64,000 nt of DNA from Cladophialophora immunda (Eukaryota > Ascomycota > Eurotiomycetes > Chaetothyriales > Herpotrichiellaceae): positions 2,976,001 through 3,040,000 of the forward strand of contig NW_015622541.1 in assembly GCF_000835495.1 (NCBI RefSeq), read 5' to 3'. Positions within the stretch are counted from its first letter, which is position 1, and every line of letters begins with the position of its first letter. Below the pieces are notes generated by a model. The model was not told the origin of the DNA. It was given only the letters and a program-made list of their open reading frames with translations, and ran no database searches. Positions 19,666 to 31,867 of this stretch are shown here, piece by piece. Made by a program: the position numbers and the translations under genes.

Positions 19666-22157
19666 CTAAAACCGCCGTCCTCTACCTCGTCCTCTGTTGC
19701 CTCCTCGTCCACCGCCCCTCCAGCCACCGCCGCGATGATTTCCACGACCTCTTCCACCACCCTGACCTTGTTGACGGGATCGGTTATGATACGCCTGGAA
19801 GTCGGCGTTCTCGGGTCTCGGGCCCTGCTGCATCCTGGATTCTCTCTCTTCTTCGCTGATGTCGAATTTGTTGTCAATCCCGATCAACGCGCAGTACGCG
19901 CTCGTCTGCGGATTTGTCATCTCGCGGGGCATCTCGTCCGGTGCAACTTGGAGACTTGGGTCATAGACCGGCGCTGTCACGCTGAAGTTCTCGGGGATCT
20001 GCAGCCTGCCAGCCTTGACCACATGCTCGGTGACCCATTCCTGCTCTTTTACAATTCGGTCACGGTAGTACGACTCCCCACGGTGTGGAGGAACTTTGTC
20101 CTTTGGGGTACCGCCAAGTTGAAGCTCAGGGGCAAATACCCGCTGGATCGCGAGCCATTCGGGGTCGTAGAAAAGTTTGAGAGGACGGTGGAGCTCCTCG
20201 TCGGGAGAAGTCATTGATTGGATCTCGAGAAGCTGGAGAAATTCCTGGTACATCTCGCATTTGCCGAGGGCGAGGAAGTTGGTTGTTCTGTTGGTGATAT
20301 CTTCTGGGAATGGCAGTGATGGGGAGACTTCAAGAGGTTCTTTCTTGACGAAATTTTGTGATAAAGCCGCTAGCTGATCTCTTATTTCCTGGGGCACGTC
20401 GTCATTGCTTTCCACAACTTGCGACTCCTTCTCTAATACTGGTTCAGCGTGCGAGCGTTCTGAGATACCTCCAGTACTTCGGTCGGGAAGTGGCTGCGGG
20501 TCGAATAGTTGGGCACGTGGATTCAGTTCCGGCTCAGAAGACATCCTGGAAGGGCCAGGCGAACCTTGAGAGCGATTTGCTTCGTGTTGCAGGGAAGAAA
20601 TACTGGGCATCGGGGTGAAGGAAGAGGCCTGTGGATGCAGCTTGACACCACCGTCCTCGCTCTCTTCCGATAGACTCTGCGAAACATCCGGGTTCTTTAT
20701 GTCATCACTGTCTCTGGATCTGGCTGTCTCGCCAGAGATTTGGAGGGGTTTGCTTCGAGGTGTAGCGGTATCTTCGCTGGCTGCTGCCGTAGTCTCGTCG
20801 TCGTCGCTCATGTCAATATCGATAGCATCTGGGTTGGCCACCGCGGGTTTTGGTGGTCCAAACAAGCTAGCATTGGCACCATCCAACTGATCTCCAGACG
20901 TGCCTGGTCGAAGTTCGCTGTTAGTCACGTCGTGGGGAGGGTTCGACGGCCCACTTTCTAGGCGTTGCCGCTTAGTCGGTCTTGAGCAGAAGCAGCCGTC
21001 GAGATTGGGGATTGGATCCGCCTCCTCTGAGTTGACCCGGCTTCGAGTTGTCGACACCACCGTACGCTCGAGGCCTGCCCCCCTGTCAATTCTGTTAAAC
21101 GTCTCATCGTATGAGTATTGTGGACCAGACGAGGTATCTGTCTTGTCTTCTTGTAGCCGTTCCAGTTCCTGGTCCTCTGAAATTCTGTCTCTTTCTTCAG
21201 CGTCCGCTTGCTGAGAAAAATCATGCCATGCTGACACTTGCTGACGATCTTCCGGCCGTGGGGTGACATTACTACGTCTGCCAGCGGTCGGATTTGTGTC
21301 CTCTTCGTCGTGTGAGAACATGGCGGCAAATTTGGTGTGGAGATGTGCAGAGAACCAATAGGGCGGCCGCAGCCGATCTAAACACTGCCTAGCAGCCACG
21401 CTCCCCAACTTCCCAGCAGATGAATCGGTCTCGAAGTCGCGTCTTTTCCGGAAGAGCCATTTGTAGTCTCCATGGTATTCCACACCTTGTGGCCAGTCAT
21501 GGGAGAGACCAATATCAACCTGCGATCGGAGAGACAAGAGCTTCCGGACATCCAGCTCTCGAACATGATAGATAGTGTTCATGTCCTCTTGATTGTAGGG
21601 GAGACGCTCGAAATGGGGTTTGCGATAGTCATATCCTTTCCAGATGCCCGTCAGCCCGGCGATTCTGAGAGGCCCTAATCGAATGACATTGGCAGCCCCG
21701 AGATAGTAGATGTTCGGGGCGACCCATCCACCGTGATAGAGTTCAAAGAGATGGTTGCTTGCTTCATGGTTTCCGCCGATGAAGATGGTGAGGTATGGGG
21801 CAGTTCGGGCACCACTGTAGTATTCATGGAAGTCCGCCATGCGTCTGTACTTGATGGGCATGGACGTGACATTGAGGTCATGTTGGTTCCTTACTGCCTA
21901 AAGTCCATCAGTTTTGTGGAAGATACACGCGTAGGACTACTGACCTGAAAATCACCGCCGATTATCAGCAAGTCAACACCATCCCAGCCTTTTACGCGAC
22001 AAGCCTCTTCTACCGAAGCGTAGATGGCATGGAGTGTCCCATGGCCCTAGATCAGAATATTAGCGAGCCAACACCAAACCCCAACTCCACGACAACTCAC
22101 GCAACCCTCGACAGCGATCCTGACGCCTCTGTTCTTCTCGTCTTCAGCTTCCGACAT
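19666..22157 (-). CDS. dbr1: Lariat RNA debranching enzyme
   Basis: Three exons (22157-22101, 22046-21945, 21897-19666) join to 796 residues. DBR1 cleaves the 2'-5' branch of excised intron lariats. The metallophosphoesterase core is assembled across the introns: VRIAVEGCGHGTLHAIY, LLIIGGDFQAVRNQHDL, then TIFIGGNHEASNHL, IYYLGAANVIRL, GLTGIWKGYDYRKPHFER, LSHDWP and FSAHLHTKFAA. The usual conserved Asn-His, His-Asp-Trp-Pro and His-x-His signatures are all present. Residues about 200-600 form a long acidic, Ser-rich linker unlike yeast Dbr1 (405 aa). A conserved DBR1 C-terminal domain with CEMYQEFLQLL, YDPEWLAI and YDPSLQVAP follows. It ends in a Gly/Arg-rich RGG tail (last 40 residues), an RNA-binding type extension. 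Confidence 0.93.
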
Positions 22158-22640
22158 TTTCCTTCTCGTCCCAGCGGATCTCAATGATGAACCAACGTGG
22201 CTAATGGCTGCTGCATTTTCTGAAGTGCAATTCAACTTGGACCGTCCGGAGCCACGGTGATGAAACTCTTGGAGAAAGTACGCGGGAGGTGAAGCGTTGG
22301 CGAGTCTATTCAATAAGCGGACCCACGACGGGAATTTCAACAGCCTTGAAGAAAATAGCGGCGTGAATAGGGCTGTCTTGCGCATTTACTTGACGGCAGA
22401 ACGAACCAGAGATGAAGGGGAAAAGCCAGCGACGAAAATGTTCGAAGCCGCTGTCGCCTTTTTCGCGTGGAAAATTCCGCCGCTTTTACCGCGAAGTCCA
22501 GCTGGACTGCCTTCACCCGTGACCACATGTTCGACACGACATATACCAAGAACAAGTAAACGTTCGTTACTTCATAGGAAATCCGGTGGTATATATTGCT
22601 GGAAAATATCTTCTTTTCAATTATGTCGCCGTCACAGCCA
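22158..22640. other. Promoter region of DBR1 and 3' end of the dehydrogenase
   Basis: Both flanking genes are on the minus strand. No additional gene recognised. Confidence 0.55.
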
Positions 22641-23720
22641 TCACCAGGAAAATGTTTCCCCGACAAGGTCTTCCGACAGCTTCCACAGCTTGTCAGCCTC
22701 TTCGCCAGATATTGCTCGAGGATGCCCATCGTGCGAGATTTGACAGTCCTTGAGATATGCACCCCATCCCCCTTTGCCGTCTCTGATCTCGCTGGGGCCA
22801 AGTCTGGGATCCACCGCAGCAACCAGGCTTGTGGCAGCCCCTGCACCAAGTGTTTTGTAGGTGAACTCCCCTCTCTCAGCTCTCGCTGCAATAGCGTCCC
22901 TCTGTTCTTTCGACGAATTCCTCGACAGCTCTGTTGCGATCACCCCAGGGTGGACGCCAACACTCAATATGCCATAGGTTTCGTGCAACCTTTTTGTAAG
23001 TCCTATACCAAAAAGTACATTCGCCGCTTTACTCTGGATATATGCCTCCAACGGGATGTAAGACATATCTGGCCCATTGTGGATTCCCCACAGCTTGAGG
23101 ATCGTGTAGTTCGGGCGTTCTTCCTCCGGAAGATCAGTGGACTTCTTGTCGAAATTGACGTCGGTCCATCGAATGCCATTGTACTCAGCTGCACCGGAAC
23201 TGACATTGACCACACGTGTTGCTCCTTGTGGATTGGTCTTCGCTGATTCAAGGAGCTTTGGCATGATGAGGCAAGTGAACAGGAAGTGTCCGATATGGTT
23301 TGTGGCGAAATTAAGCTCAATCCCGTCTTCGTTGATGATGCGCTCCGGTACGCCACCGATGGCAGCGTTGTTCACCACAACATTGATATCTGGCACATCG
23401 CTCCACGAGAGGACTTCCTTGGCTGCTGAACGAACAGCTTTCTGACTGGACAGGTCGAGTAGCAGCAGACGATAGTCGACATCCGGCCATTGTTGTTTGA
23501 GCTCATTGAGACACTCCTCAAGCTTAGAGATATTGCGGCCAGCGATGACAAGATGAGCTGGAGACTGAGAAGCGAAAGCTTGGGCAGTGGTAAAGCCAAT
23601 GCCTTTGCGGTTCACTCCAGTGACGAGGATGGTTTTGCCTCGAATAGCTTCAGGGAATGCTTTCGCAACGTCCAAGGCTTCGGTATCCTTGTTGTATTCT
23701 GGGTGCGTCACTGCAGTCAT
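22641..23720 (-). CDS. Short-chain dehydrogenase/reductase
   Basis: A single exon of 359 residues. This is a Rossmann-fold NAD(P)H oxidoreductase of the retinol-dehydrogenase/WW-domain-oxidoreductase-like group. Visible motifs: cofactor loop TGVNRKGIG (about residues 34-42), the NNAAIGG motif, the NHIGHFLFTCLIMPKL helix, VNVSSGAAEYNG with the catalytic Ser, and YIQSKAANVLF carrying the Tyr-x-x-x-Lys pair. HPGVIATEL follows the active site as expected. The extended C-terminus with GGWGAYLKDCQ is typical of fungal members. The substrate cannot be deduced from sequence. Confidence 0.9.
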   Translation of the reverse strand: MTAVTHPEYNKDTEALDVAKAFPEAIRGKTILVTGVNRKGIGFTTAQAFASQSPAHLVIAGRNISKLEECLNELKQQWPDVDYRLLLLDLSSQKAVRSAAKEVLSWSDVPDINVVVNNAAIGGVPERIINEDGIELNFATNHIGHFLFTCLIMPKLLESAKTNPQGATRVVNVSSGAAEYNGIRWTDVNFDKKSTDLPEEERPNYTILKLWGIHNGPDMSYIPLEAYIQSKAANVLFGIGLTKRLHETYGILSVGVHPGVIATELSRNSSKEQRDAIAARAERGEFTYKTLGAGAATSLVAAVDPRLGPSEIRDGKGGWGAYLKDCQISHDGHPRAISGEEADKLWKLSEDLVGETFSW

Positions 23721-24361
23721 CTTGGCTTATCAGGCACAGGCAATCTTGACAAATGAATCTGGAAATGCTCCTCTGTGCTTGTCCGGTCTGGGTCATTGCC
23801 ATTATTTGTGCATTGATCTCCTGTCCCTGCTCCTCTTGAAGTGCACTGCTGACAAGGCACGAAGTCGACATTGGGCAAAAGGACAGCCACTATCTCCTAA
23901 CTCCGGCGTCTGGCCCTCGCAACGTTTCTCCCCTTTCAGGAAGTTCACGGCAGTCTTGCTCCCAAACAAGTCTTGTGCGTCGTCCATGGCTTGGTCCGGC
24001 TCGCCAATGAAGAACAGGCTGAACTATTGGTGGTTGGCCTTTGACGGTATTCGATTCTTCAGCTAGCTCGACTAGCAAAGGGTACCGAGAGACAGACCTT
24101 GAGCTCCATATTCATTCGCATGTGCACCAGCATCACTCTGAAAGCAGCGGATGGTCCGTAGAAGATGGAGTTTACGGTAACACGGACAGGGGCCTCATTA
24201 CCCTGCATCGAAAGGATCCCCTAGCGAAATGCTCTCCAGCACAGGGCGTTGTTCATCCGCACTCTTGTTGTCTCGACGTCAGGGATCCGCTCGCCTCTCC
24301 GTGGTTCTATACATCCGTCAGACCTCGGCCCTGTTTCAACATAAAGGGTTAATATCAAACC
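23721..24361. other. Intergenic region
   Basis: No gene recognised. It contains the presumed promoter of the dehydrogenase and the 3' end of the bZIP gene. Confidence 0.5.
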
Positions 24362-25151
24362 TTATCCCGTAAATGATTCATGACTGAGATATGCTGTATC
24401 TTCGGAATCTGCAGGGGCACCTGAGAAAATACATATCTCAACACCGAGCTCTGCAATTCTAGCCTTCAATCGATCAATTTCGGCCTGTCTCCGTGCAAAA
24501 TCCTTGAGCATTCTTTCGTGTTCGTTCTTCAACGCCTCAAGCTGTTTCTCAAGGGCCTTTATGTGGCTTTCTTTGCGCGCACGGAATGCTTGCTGCGATA
24601 CACGATTTTGAGCTCGACGGCGCTCCTGGAGCAACGGATGAATTCATGGTCAGCGTTGACTATTGCCATGTGTTTCGTGTTTGCTTCTAGACATACCAAC
24701 TTTGCCCGAGCCTTCAACTCCTCAGTGGCTTTGTCACTAGGAAGAGCCGAAGGTACCGCCGACCCTGACCCACTCCTGTTGACCGACCTTGGAGATGATC
24801 CCTGAAGGGTTGCACTCGGTGGAGGAACGGTGGATGTAGGAATCCCACGCCAATCGGGCTCAGTCCACGTCTGTGGACGTTGAGCGTGAGTTAGCACAAT
24901 GACCCAACGGCATGGCTAGGAGCACAGGACTTCCACACCGTCTCGAGAGCATCAAATGCTTGGTCCAGACTCTGTGGAGCCAGGACAACGTGCATACTGT
25001 TCTCGTCATCGCTCCAAGGTATCGCAGCCACGCCATGCGAGCCTTGGCCGAAGCCACTGCCCAGCCTTGAGCTGCTCATGTCCATGGCAGGAACCGGCCT
25101 TGGAAAGCCTTGGGCCTCGACCTGTGCAGATGGATCCAGTGAGAAATACAT
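24362..25151 (-). CDS. Yap-like bZIP transcription factor
   Basis: Three exons (25151-24939, 24870-24697, 24625-24362) join to 216 residues. Exon 3 begins inside the DNA-binding region: ERRRAQNRVSQQAFRARKE is a basic region of the N-x-x-[AS]-Q-x-x-F-R class shared with Pap1/Yap1. A leucine/alanine heptad coiled coil follows (KALEKQLEALKNEHERML and on to RLKARIAEL). The N-terminal 130 residues are low complexity with Ser/Pro/Gly. There is no cysteine-rich C-terminal domain, so a Yap1-style redox switch is not expected; the C-terminus is only about 25 residues past the zipper. Introns of 68 and 71 nt split the coding region before the basic domain. Targets are unknown. Confidence 0.82.
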
Positions 25152-26241
25152 TATGCACCGAATTCTTTATGTCCCACACCGAAGTGACTCTGGGCGCGAA
25201 TGGTTCGAATACGGAGCTCGTTTGGCGACACGGCTGATGACGTGCATGCCGGGGGTGTTGGGCTTTATATATCGCCACCACCGGCGACGGCCCGGCCTCG
25301 CCCATAGGCAAAAGGCCATTCCAAGTTTCAGATGACATTGGGGTGTCCCGAGATCGCGCGTGATGGTTCATGCTGATGTGGTGGCGTGCGTGTGCTAATG
25401 GCGCAGCCAGCTACCACGCGGTCGCAAGAGGAAAACACCACCGCGTACGTCGGAACCGAGCAAGGGTGTTGGGTGTTCGATACATGCCCGATTCGGCTAA
25501 CATGAGACTCGACTCATCGTCTGGGGGTTCGCGCTTGTTTGGGTTGTTACTCGTACTCGTAGGGAGGAGAAACGCCGTGGTTGCGCAGGTTGAACCGAGA
25601 TCCGGGGTCAATCGCGAAAAACATGCCAGTCAGCAAGGCTGGTTTCCTTAACTAAGCCACGGTAGCCTGGCTTCTCACCGCACAGAACAGGTTGCGACGG
25701 ACTTGCTCTCCGACAAGGCGAGGGCTGGGGCAGGCGATTCGTCTTTTGTGTGATGCCCATTGCCTACCGCGTCACCGGGGCTACACCCCATCTCGAAGCC
25801 CGTCTATCTCAATGTGGAAGTAACCCGCGACACCCTAAGCCAGTCGTCCGAACCCCAATCGGGTTACAACCACATATGGTGGTCGCTCTTTTCGGTGCCT
25901 ATCAGCGTTGCAGTTCTTCTGTGCCGTGGGTGCAGGCCACGAGCTGCATGGGTCACAGCAAAAGAACCCATATCATTGTCCGGTTCGTACACCGCCACGT
26001 TTGATTTGTCAGGCGACTTGCGGCGACGCCTGTAAAGAGTAATTGACGCTTTGCCCCTAGCACCTGGCGGCAACGATCGCTGCAAGATTTACGCCCATGG
26101 GCAATGCAACAGCTTATTCTAACTTCATTCATCGTTGGATCCCAGAAGATTATTGGGCAAGGCTCCAAGGACCGGAGGATATCTGGACGAGGAGTCCTCT
26201 TATCACGAATTCTGTGGCTTCTTCCTCCTTCTCGCTGCCCA
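25152..26241. other. Long intergenic region
   Basis: It lies upstream of the bZIP gene and downstream of the regulator-like gene. No protein family, repeat or RNA was recognised. Confidence 0.45.
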
Positions 26242-28167
26242 TCAACCACCAAGGTCCAAAATCTCCGCCCACAGGGTTTTCCCTGCGGCGTCGCATGCCC
26301 GGTCCAGCCACAAGATGCGCTTCAAAACGTTTTTCTTCAGATCTTCAAACTTCTTGATCCCGAGTTGCGCAGACAGCCTTCCCAGCGCAGCAATGAACCA
26401 TAGCCGCTCTTCCGCTACGTCTCGGGCTGCGGCACCACCGATGACTAGAATCCACATCAGAAGACGCTGGGCTTGGTGGGATGATGACCAGCCAGAGCGC
26501 ATGTCGGACTCTCGGAGTGCGGATTTGAGCTGTCGAGCTAAGACGGTGATTGGGGCGGTCTGCGGTGGGAGGGGGAAGATCACCGTGAGGGAGTATATCA
26601 GGAGGGCAAGGCGGGTCGGTTCGTAGATGGGTCGGGGTCGATCCGCTGATGGTAAGTCTGTGTGCGAGGGAAGAGACAGTAGAGTGTGTTGGATGAGGTT
26701 GCGCCGGTCGCACAAACGCGCCAGGTCCAGGTCCGGAAGTGCACCGTCGACGAACATTTCAACGCCGTGTTCGTACCGCTGCATTGCAACCCACGCCACG
26801 GCAAGCCCAGCCGTGAGACCCAGATCAAACAGACTACTATAGGTAAACTCGTCCCGAAGCTCATTTGGGCATGTGCCCAGCATCCCCCAGAGCGTGGCGG
26901 TTCGATCACCGTCGTCTGTCAACGGCACAAAAGGAAAAACGGGTTGAGTTAATGTCCTGCTCGCCTGAATAACTCCCGAGCTAGCATTGAGAATCAACCG
27001 GTCAGCTACGGCAGTCCACAGGTCAATCATACAGCCAAGATCAGCTTACTAGGATATGATGGCGGCCAGACCATTGGTCTGGATATTTTTTAAGCCACCC
27101 CTCAGTGCGATCAACTGAACGAGGCCAGCCGCATGGATAGGATGGGCGCTGAGGAGTCCATAGACGTCCAGCCACTGAAGGCTTTTCAATAAAGGATCAA
27201 ATATCGGCTGAGTTGCAGGTTGGGTTTGGAAGCGCTGAAGGGTCAAGTCCCAGGCGTTTGTCGCCAGCGCGAGGACAGAAACTATCACTGCATCTGTTAT
27301 AGCATTGTTGGGGTCGCGCAGGGCTTTGTTAATCAGGGAGATGGACTCAGCCTCGCACCGCCGCATATCCATTTCCAGTTGGACAACGGCTGGGTCATCC
27401 GGCTGGGCAGAGCCTTTTAAGAGGTTCAGTCTCTTGTGGCTGAGTGCCCCGAACAAGAGCGAGTGCAGCGCAATGGTATCGTTGAGCGCCATCGGAAACC
27501 AGCCTTGGATGGCAGCTGATTCTGAGCCGCTTAGAGGCCGGGGCGTCAACCCGGGCCAAACAACCTGCAATGCTATGGCACCGCGTGAGGCACCGGTCAG
27601 CTACTGTGCGTTCACCCCTCCACGGGCGAAAATGACAAGAAGGGAACCAGTCAGCTTACAGTATTCATGACATTGCGATATCAACGACGAAGGGAAGGTT
27701 GAGGGATAGGTCTGAAAGGGATCCAACACTCCGGATCCCAATACGTGAATAAAGGGACGAGAAGCGCCGGCCGAGGCGGGAGAGAGCCCTTGGCGGAGGC
27801 GGGATGGGGCGGTGACGATAAGTCCAGCGTCATCTTCGACATCGTCGCTCGTGCTTTCTTGATCGAAATTACTTGCGCTGCTTGAACTGTCGGTATCACC
27901 AGGCCTTGCCACTTTTACCCGCGAACGACGCTGCGATTGTGACTGAGCCGACTCAACCGGGGAGAGCGAATCTGTCCGCGATAATTCCGGTGAGCTTTTT
28001 GAACTTGCACCCGCACTCGCAGCACTCTTGTTAGTACTCTCGACCTTCTGCTGATTCTCCTGCGTCCATCTTCCGATGTGTGAGCGGATCGCAGTCCGGG
28101 TCTGCCGCTTCTCAGCCTTGGTCTGGGGACGCGCATTGACGAACGAGTACCTCTGAGGAGGACTCAT
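26242..28167 (-). CDS. Fungal transcription-factor-domain protein lacking a zinc cluster
   Basis: Three exons (28167-27660, 27572-27050, 26980-26242) join to 589 residues. The N-terminus YSFVNARPQTKAEKRQTRT followed by AIRSHIGRW matches the F-[VI]-N...R-S-H-[VI] signature of a large fungal family. That family carries a fungal-specific transcription factor-like alpha-helical domain but no Zn2Cys6 motif. A Ser-rich linker (about 40-130) and an acidic patch come next. The helical domain starts at HEYSLQVVWPGLTPRP and includes the LALATNAWDL and GGLKNIQTNGLA segments. The second intron was placed at 27049-26981 because it is the only choice restoring an open frame (ISY then SGVIQASRT). DNA binding is not proven for this group. 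A protein with a similar N-terminal signature is encoded at 31868. Confidence 0.72.
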
Positions 28168-28663
28168 CTGCTAGGAGGGGATGATTGGATGGAGGCGCAA
28201 TGTCAAACACAGCCCAGGATCACAGTGAAGGTTTGTTCGTCCAGATCGACCGTCGTTGGAAGCACCCAGCAATGACTTTGTCGTCGCCCGTCATCATATG
28301 AAACCGAATGTAACTGCGGGTCTGTTCCCCAAAGTCTCGAGTGTTCGAGGAGCCACAACTGACTGACCCTGCGCGGGGCCGCTTTTGTGTGCTGGGGGAA
28401 GGGGGCCAGGTCTTGGCATCAGATTTCCCTCGGACATCATCGCCCTTTGGCCCCTGGAACAAATCACCCTCCTTTCCATTATTAATAGTTCCCGTTCTCA
28501 TCGCTGTTTAGTTGGAGCACGTGTCACAGACTTTTCCTTGCTGCAGACATACCTCTCGTTCGCCCCAGAGTCATTCTGATTCTAGCCTATCGAGCTTCGT
28601 CTTATCTCACTGTCAAAAGAGGCGAAACTTCATCCTTGGGACGAGTAGTGGTTCCTGCATGCG
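28168..28663. other. Divergent intergenic region
   Basis: It lies between the regulator-like gene (minus) and the Rpr2-type gene (plus) and should hold both promoters. Nothing further seen. Confidence 0.55.
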
Positions 28664-29212
28664 ATGAACGAAGCTCAGGCTGCCCGAGCGAGATACTTGC
28701 GGCACTCGGCGCGAATGATCTTCCTCTCCGCACCCTCGACGTCTCGACAGCTGTTGCGCGAAAGCGTAGAACTTAATCACGCAGGAGCGTTGCAAGGCGA
28801 CCGTAGCTCAGGGGGGGCGTGCGTGGCGTGCGGCAACCTGATGCTACCAGAATGGACAGTTTCTACAAGGATATCAAACAAGAAGATCAAGACCAGTAGG
28901 AAGGATCGTTCAGAGAAGAGAAATTCTCGGCGGAAGGTACGAGCTCGGCGATGCTCATTGTGCTACCGGATCACCAGAGACGTCGCCACAATGGACTCCA
29001 ATCCCACCAGAGAGGACCGCCAGCCCCTTGCCGTCCCTGAGGAGGCGGTCAATGAACCAGCAGATCCCGTCCTGGAAAGGCCCACCAAGTCAAGCAGCAA
29101 GAAAAGGGCAAAAGCACGAAAAGACCGAGAAGGATTACAAGCGCTCCTCAACAGAAGCATACAGGCCAAAAGTACACCCAGCCTTAACTTGATGGACTTG
29201 ATGAAGAAATGA
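28664..29212 (+). CDS. RNase P/MRP subunit of the Rpr2/Rpp21/Snm1 family
   Basis: A single exon of 182 residues. The N-terminal helical region RARYLRHSARMIFLSAPSTS is typical of Rpr2/Snm1, followed by a zinc ribbon: CVACG (C-x2-C) and, after a basic loop of about 45 residues, CSLCYR (C-x2-C). The C-terminal half is lysine-rich with KSSSKKRAKARK. The family takes part in tRNA 5' processing (RNase P) or rRNA processing (RNase MRP) in the nucleus/nucleolus. The short zinc domain with a basic tail does not decide between the Rpr2 and Snm1 roles. It lies 284 bp upstream of ZPR1 on the same strand. Confidence 0.8.
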   Translation: MNEAQAARARYLRHSARMIFLSAPSTSRQLLRESVELNHAGALQGDRSSGGACVACGNLMLPEWTVSTRISNKKIKTSRKDRSEKRNSRRKVRARRCSLCYRITRDVATMDSNPTREDRQPLAVPEEAVNEPADPVLERPTKSSSKKRAKARKDREGLQALLNRSIQAKSTPSLNLMDLMKK

Positions 29213-29496
29213 TGAAGACTTGGAACACATGCAAGACATGAATGAGCAACGGCGACGAGGCTGAGCGAGGCTCCGGGACCCTCGGCTGCGCAAAATCGGG
29301 CCTTGCATTAGTGCCCCTCGTTTTCCTTGGCAGACGTCGATCGTTCTGGGTCCCTCGAAAAGATTCTGATTCGAGAAGCGTCTTTTTCCGCCTGGCTTTT
29401 AAGACAACAGACAACGAATTGCGGAAAACCATCTTGAAGAGTTTAGAATACTGACGCCCACTCACACGTATATCGAAACGATTTTTCGCCGAAACC

Positions 29497-30876
29497 ATGG
29501 CTGACACCGAAGCTCCTACGGTTGTTCACGCCGACCCCAATGAGACCGGAGTCTATGAGATAGAGAGTTTATGCATGAACTGTCGCGATGAGGTATGTTT
29601 ACCAGCATGATACATGGAAGGAATATGCTCACTCTCCCAGGGTATAACTAGAATTCTTCCTATCAAAATTCCCTATTTCAAGGAGATCCTTCTCGAGTCC
29701 TTCTCCTGCGATCACTGCGGTTGGAAGAACAACACAGTCAAAAGCGCAGGCCAGATCCAAGAGAAGGGAGCAAGATTTACTTTCAGATTGGATAGCATGG
29801 CCGACTTCCAGAGACAGATTATCCGCGGCGATACGGGCATTTTCCGCATCGAAGATCTTGGGCTTGAGACGCCGCCTGCTCCAGGCCAGTTCACAAATCT
29901 TGAGGGCATGATCATGAAAATCAAAACAGACTTGGAGAGTGATCAACCAGCGAGGAAGGAGGTGAATCCTGCTATGTACAACTCTCTAGAGAACGTCATT
30001 CAAAAGCTGGAGAATATGTTACAAGGCAATGGTTTCCCTTTCACTGTTTCGCTCGACGATATCTCGGGCAATTCGTTCATCGAACCCTCTCCAGAAGACA
30101 AAGGCTCCAAATATTCGCGGACTGACTACCTCCGAAGCCACGAACAGAACGTGCAGCTGGGTCTGGTGGTTGATGATGACGAAACAGAGGACGGCGCCGG
30201 GATGGACGGCGTCGATATTGTGGATAATGAAGTTTACGAGTTACACGCTGAGTGCCCTGCTTGTGGAAAGCCATGCACAGTCAACATGAAAAAGACCAAT
30301 ATTCCGCACTTCAAGGAGGTTATCATCATGGCGACGGTCTGTGACCACTGTGGCTTTAGGACGAGTGACGTCAAAACTGGCGGCGCAGTCCCGGATAAAG
30401 GAAAGCGTATCACCCTGGACGTCAAGACGATTGAGGACATGTCGAGAGATATTCTGAAGTCGGAGTCCTGCGTTCTGAAAAGTCAGGACCTGGGGCTGGA
30501 AGTCCAACCCGGCACACTTGGAGGCCGTTTCACTACTGTTGAAGGACTACTTACCCAAGTTCGTGATCAGCTTCACAGTCAAATATTTAATGTTGGAGAT
30601 GAAGACCTTGCGGGAGGCGACTCAATGACACCAGCCACGCGGACAAGGTGGGACAACTTTTTCGCCAAACTCGATGCGGCCATCGCAGCCAAATTCCCAT
30701 TTTCCATCACTCTTGAGGATCCGCTGGCGAACTCGTTTGTGCAGTTGAACGCGGATCCTGGCAAGGATCCACAGGTCAAGGTCGAGGAGTACGAGCGGAC
30801 AGACGAGGAAATGGAGGACTTAGGGTTGAAGGATATGAAGACTGAGGGTTACGAAAATGAAGGCCAACAATCATGA
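29497..30876 (+). CDS. zpr1: Zinc finger protein ZPR1
   Basis: Two exons (29497-29592, 29641-30876) join to 443 residues. ZPR1 is an essential chaperone for folding of translation factor eEF1A. It has two copies of the ZPR1 module, each a C4 zinc finger followed by a beta-helical domain. Finger 1 is LCMNCRDEGITRI...FSCDHCGW, formed across the 48-nt intron. Finger 2 is CPACGKPC...VCDHCGFR. Both modules contain the KIPYFKE / NIPHFKE block after the first cysteine pair and an RI.L.V / RFTFRL strand region. The C-terminus ends in YERTDEEMEDLGL.DMKTE, the standard ZPR1 tail. All eight zinc ligands are intact. Confidence 0.95.
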
Positions 30877-31867
30877 CCAGCGGGAACCCTGGACTTCCAA
30901 TAACAGATTTCATCCCTTTCATGGAAAGGGGGCCAAATTTCCCGCTTCCTTGTACGGACTGACTCAACCTCGCGCTCCGATTTGGGGACCCCGGAGACGT
31001 GACCCGGGCAGCAGGGTTTCATGGCAGAAAGAACAAGTTATCATCACTCACCTGGATCGACATGCCTCTATAAGGTTGATACGTGCGTTCAATTGAGCAC
31101 TAGTCTTCAATCCCGCGGAGATGGAGTCTGTGGCTGGCAACTCGGACCTTCCTATCGGTAACGGCCACATACGAAGTTTCGGAATGGTCGCATGCCATTT
31201 ACAAATGGCGAAGGGTGCATCCAATAGTTCGAACGACAGCATCTGCAAAGATACGGCTGTGAAAGGTCTTCCGCAAGTCATGTTTCTGCCCTATCTGACA
31301 AGGGATCTATCGTCACGAAAATGCTTGGGGCGGTTTTGCGCTATTTGTCATGCGGCCTCGGCCTCTCAGCTCTGAGGCGAAGCAAATGGTGCTACTGAAC
31401 CTGCATCTTGACACTAAGGTTGGTAAAGGGCAGTTGCAACGTTGCTGCCCTACCTTTCCAGCGCGGCGTCCTCGAGTCAGCTGCTTACCAATGAGGACTT
31501 TCTTCCCCCTACTGCAGTGTCCCGTCTCTAGTCTCTTTTCACAAGCTGCGACATTGTCTTGGCTATTGAGTGCAAGAATGGCGTCAACCGAATTTGGCAT
31601 CCTTGACCAATGGGATACGCGAATAGTTGTTCGGGGATGCTTTCAGCAAATACCATCCACAGTCTATACCTTTTATCTGGGGCGATTGCAACACCCCTTT
31701 TGTTGCAACTTCTGATAGAAGTCTACACCCCCCCATCCTCTCTGATACTGAAAACGAAAAGCATCATCCCTGCCTTGTGCGACGTACTTCATCTCTGGAT
31801 TGCGCAACTGCAATCGTGCAAGCACGAATACAGTCGTTACTATTCGACCAGGAATTGCTGGGAAATA
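30877..31867. other. Intergenic region
   Basis: 3' of ZPR1 and 5' of the next regulator-like gene. The frame of the downstream gene stays open back to an ATG at 31610, so part of this may be coding, but no family similarity is seen before 31868. Confidence 0.45.

Noticed and set aside
19330..20217. 295-codon plus-strand frame after ORC6
   Set aside because: It is antisense to the DBR1 C-terminus, has no similarity, and its composition follows from the RGG codons opposite.
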